From positions 123,668 to 187,667 of the forward strand of contig JAOFSE010000002.1 of NCBI GenBank assembly GCA_028044295.1: 64,000 bases of DNA, written 5' to 3'. Below the pieces are notes generated by a model that worked only from the letters and a program-made list of their open reading frames with translations, was not told the origin of the DNA and ran no database searches. Positions 63,401-64,000 of this stretch are shown here, piece by piece. How positions within the stretch are numbered: position 1 is the stretch's first letter; each line of letters opens with the position of its first letter. Source of the stretch: Sulfurimonas sp. Its GTDB lineage: Bacteria > Campylobacterota > Campylobacteria > Campylobacterales > Sulfurimonadaceae. Both the position numbers and the translations under genes were made by a program.

Positions 63401-63768
63401 AGAAGAGAGAATTAAAAAAGGAACTTGAAGAACAAATACATCAGAATAGACAAGAGAAAATATATAGATCAAAGTTAAATGAAAGTAATGATAATTATTT
63501 TGAAATTTTATCTGAATTACTTTCTAATCCTAGTGTTCCCCAACTATTATTGGAGAAATTTTCAGAAAATGAAGATGAGTATATAAGAGCTATGGTCGCT
63601 TCAAATTATAATACACCAATACAAGTGTTAAAAAAATTGAGTAAAGATATGGAATACATAGTTACTGACACACTATTTGAAAATCCTATATATAAAAGTA
63701 ATAAAGAACAAATAGGGGAGGTTATACCTTCTGTAGAATTTGAATCAGTATGTTCAGTTAAATATTAA
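63397..63768 (+). CDS. Small protein with LRV-like helical repeats
   Basis: A 123-residue protein with GTG start overlapping the previous stop. After a charged N-terminus, ILSELLSNPSVPQLLLEKFSENEDEYIRAMVASNYNTPIQVLKKLSKDMEYIVTDTLFENP shows about two units of the leucine-rich-variant pattern (x-N-x-x-x-P-x-x-x-L-x-x-L-x-x-D). Such repeats make a curved helical binding surface. GGAGAG lies before the start. Partner unknown. Confidence 0.6.
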   Translation: MKKRELKKELEEQIHQNRQEKIYRSKLNESNDNYFEILSELLSNPSVPQLLLEKFSENEDEYIRAMVASNYNTPIQVLKKLSKDMEYIVTDTLFENPIYKSNKEQIGEVIPSVEFESVCSVKY

Positions 63769-63777
63769 AGGAAAAAT

Positions 63778-63993
63778 ATGAATAAGAAAATTATATTTGA
63801 AGAATTTACATTTGTGCTACATAGGTACCCAGTTGAAGTTGAAATTTCTAATGAAGATTGTGAACTTTTAGAAAATAAAACGATATCACTTAGTGATATT
63901 GTAGAAAAATATTCTGTTGAATATGGAAGTGATGAAATAATATATGATGACTTTGAATTTGATAGTTATGATAATTTGGAGATAGTTGAATAG
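63778..63993 (+). CDS. Hypothetical acidic small protein
   Basis: A 71-residue acidic protein (MNKKIIFEEFTFVLHRYPVEVEIS, later YGSDEIIYDDFEFDSYD). AAAGGAAAA precedes the ATG, 9 bases after the previous gene, so it probably belongs to the same small operon. No family recognised; it ends just before the window edge. Confidence 0.55.
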   Translation: MNKKIIFEEFTFVLHRYPVEVEISNEDCELLENKTISLSDIVEKYSVEYGSDEIIYDDFEFDSYDNLEIVE

Positions 63994-64000
63994 TAAGAAA

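Larger units (their letters stand above)
44191..64000. mobile_element. Integrated plasmid-like element (left end at tRNA-Leu; right end outside window)
   Basis: The region from the broken tRNA onward carries plasmid functions not expected in a core genome: a Rep_3-like initiator with iterons, a relaxase-like gene, a ParA-like ATPase, ArdA, an orphan methyltransferase, metal-efflux cargo and many short unknown ORFs. The composition is more AT-rich, the gene packing looser, and the TACATGTA palindrome common in the core is absent. No integrase or type IV secretion genes are in the window, and the 3' half of the split tRNA is not found before 64,000, so the element must continue beyond it. Confidence 0.75.

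Noticed and set aside
1-64000. CRISPR arrays and complete insertion sequences
   Set aside because: No regularly spaced 25-40 bp repeats and no transposase-like protein were seen. The only regular short repeats are the plasmid iterons.

Overview
The window reads as a chromosome segment of a Campylobacterota bacterium, most likely Sulfurimonas or a close relative. Supporting features are the low GC content, TATAAT -10 boxes with no clear -35, menaquinone made by the futalosine route (mqnC), an F0 subunit c with a signal peptide, FliW, NhaD, a short RecG, and a 12-heme cytochrome in a tightly packed core. The species call is inference from gene content; no database search was possible.

Core region, about 1 to 44,140. 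From left to right it holds: an envelope pair (DUF3108-like protein and a putative outer-membrane barrel); a DMT exporter; kdsA-ribH-nusB running into a 12-heme cytochrome, mqnC and an M16-like protein without zinc ligands; recG converging on hpf; an MSHA-like minor-pilin operon with a 1315-residue surface protein; fliW; bamD-lon; a phosphorelay operon (PAS protein, Hpt protein, hybrid histidine kinase, single-domain response regulator) downstream of uvrC and a DciA-like gene; a small lipoprotein, nadB and nhaD; guaA and hemD; an unannotated 6S RNA (about 34,711-34,910); a gene joining a cold-shock-like domain to a receiver-like end; purD, an RDD protein, lptD, a phosphoribosyltransferase-like protein, pnp and atpE. 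The 8-bp palindrome TACATGTA occurs 16 times by my count in the first 43.6 kb and not at all in the last 20 kb.

Junction, 44,140-44,320. Just after the atpE terminator lies the 5' half of a tRNA-Leu(GAG) gene, broken in the anticodon loop. Exactly 80 bp further on is a complete tRNA-Leu(GAG) with a different acceptor stem. This looks like the left end of an element integrated in a tRNA gene. Its right end is not in the window.

Accessory region, about 44,200-64,000. This looks like an integrated or formerly independent mobilizable plasmid. It has a Rep_3-like initiator, iterons spaced 21-22 bp, a relaxase-like gene with two tiny downstream ORFs missed by the ORF track, a ParA-like ATPase with an altered P-loop, ArdA antirestriction, and a divergent D12-class adenine methyltransferase (DPLY in place of DPPY). 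Its cargo is a heavy-metal efflux operon (small exported protein, TolC-like channel, adaptor with an acidic His-rich loop, HME-RND pump, PepSY-like protein, CDF exporter) behind a promoter whose -10 lies inside a 16-bp palindrome, plus an ankyrin-repeat lipoprotein. Copies of a GTTCCAAATAT-headed repeat bracket these modules.

How the parts fit: the core serves envelope biogenesis, respiration and cofactor synthesis, nucleotide metabolism, RNA turnover and sensing. The island adds maintenance, transfer and immunity-evasion genes plus metal resistance.
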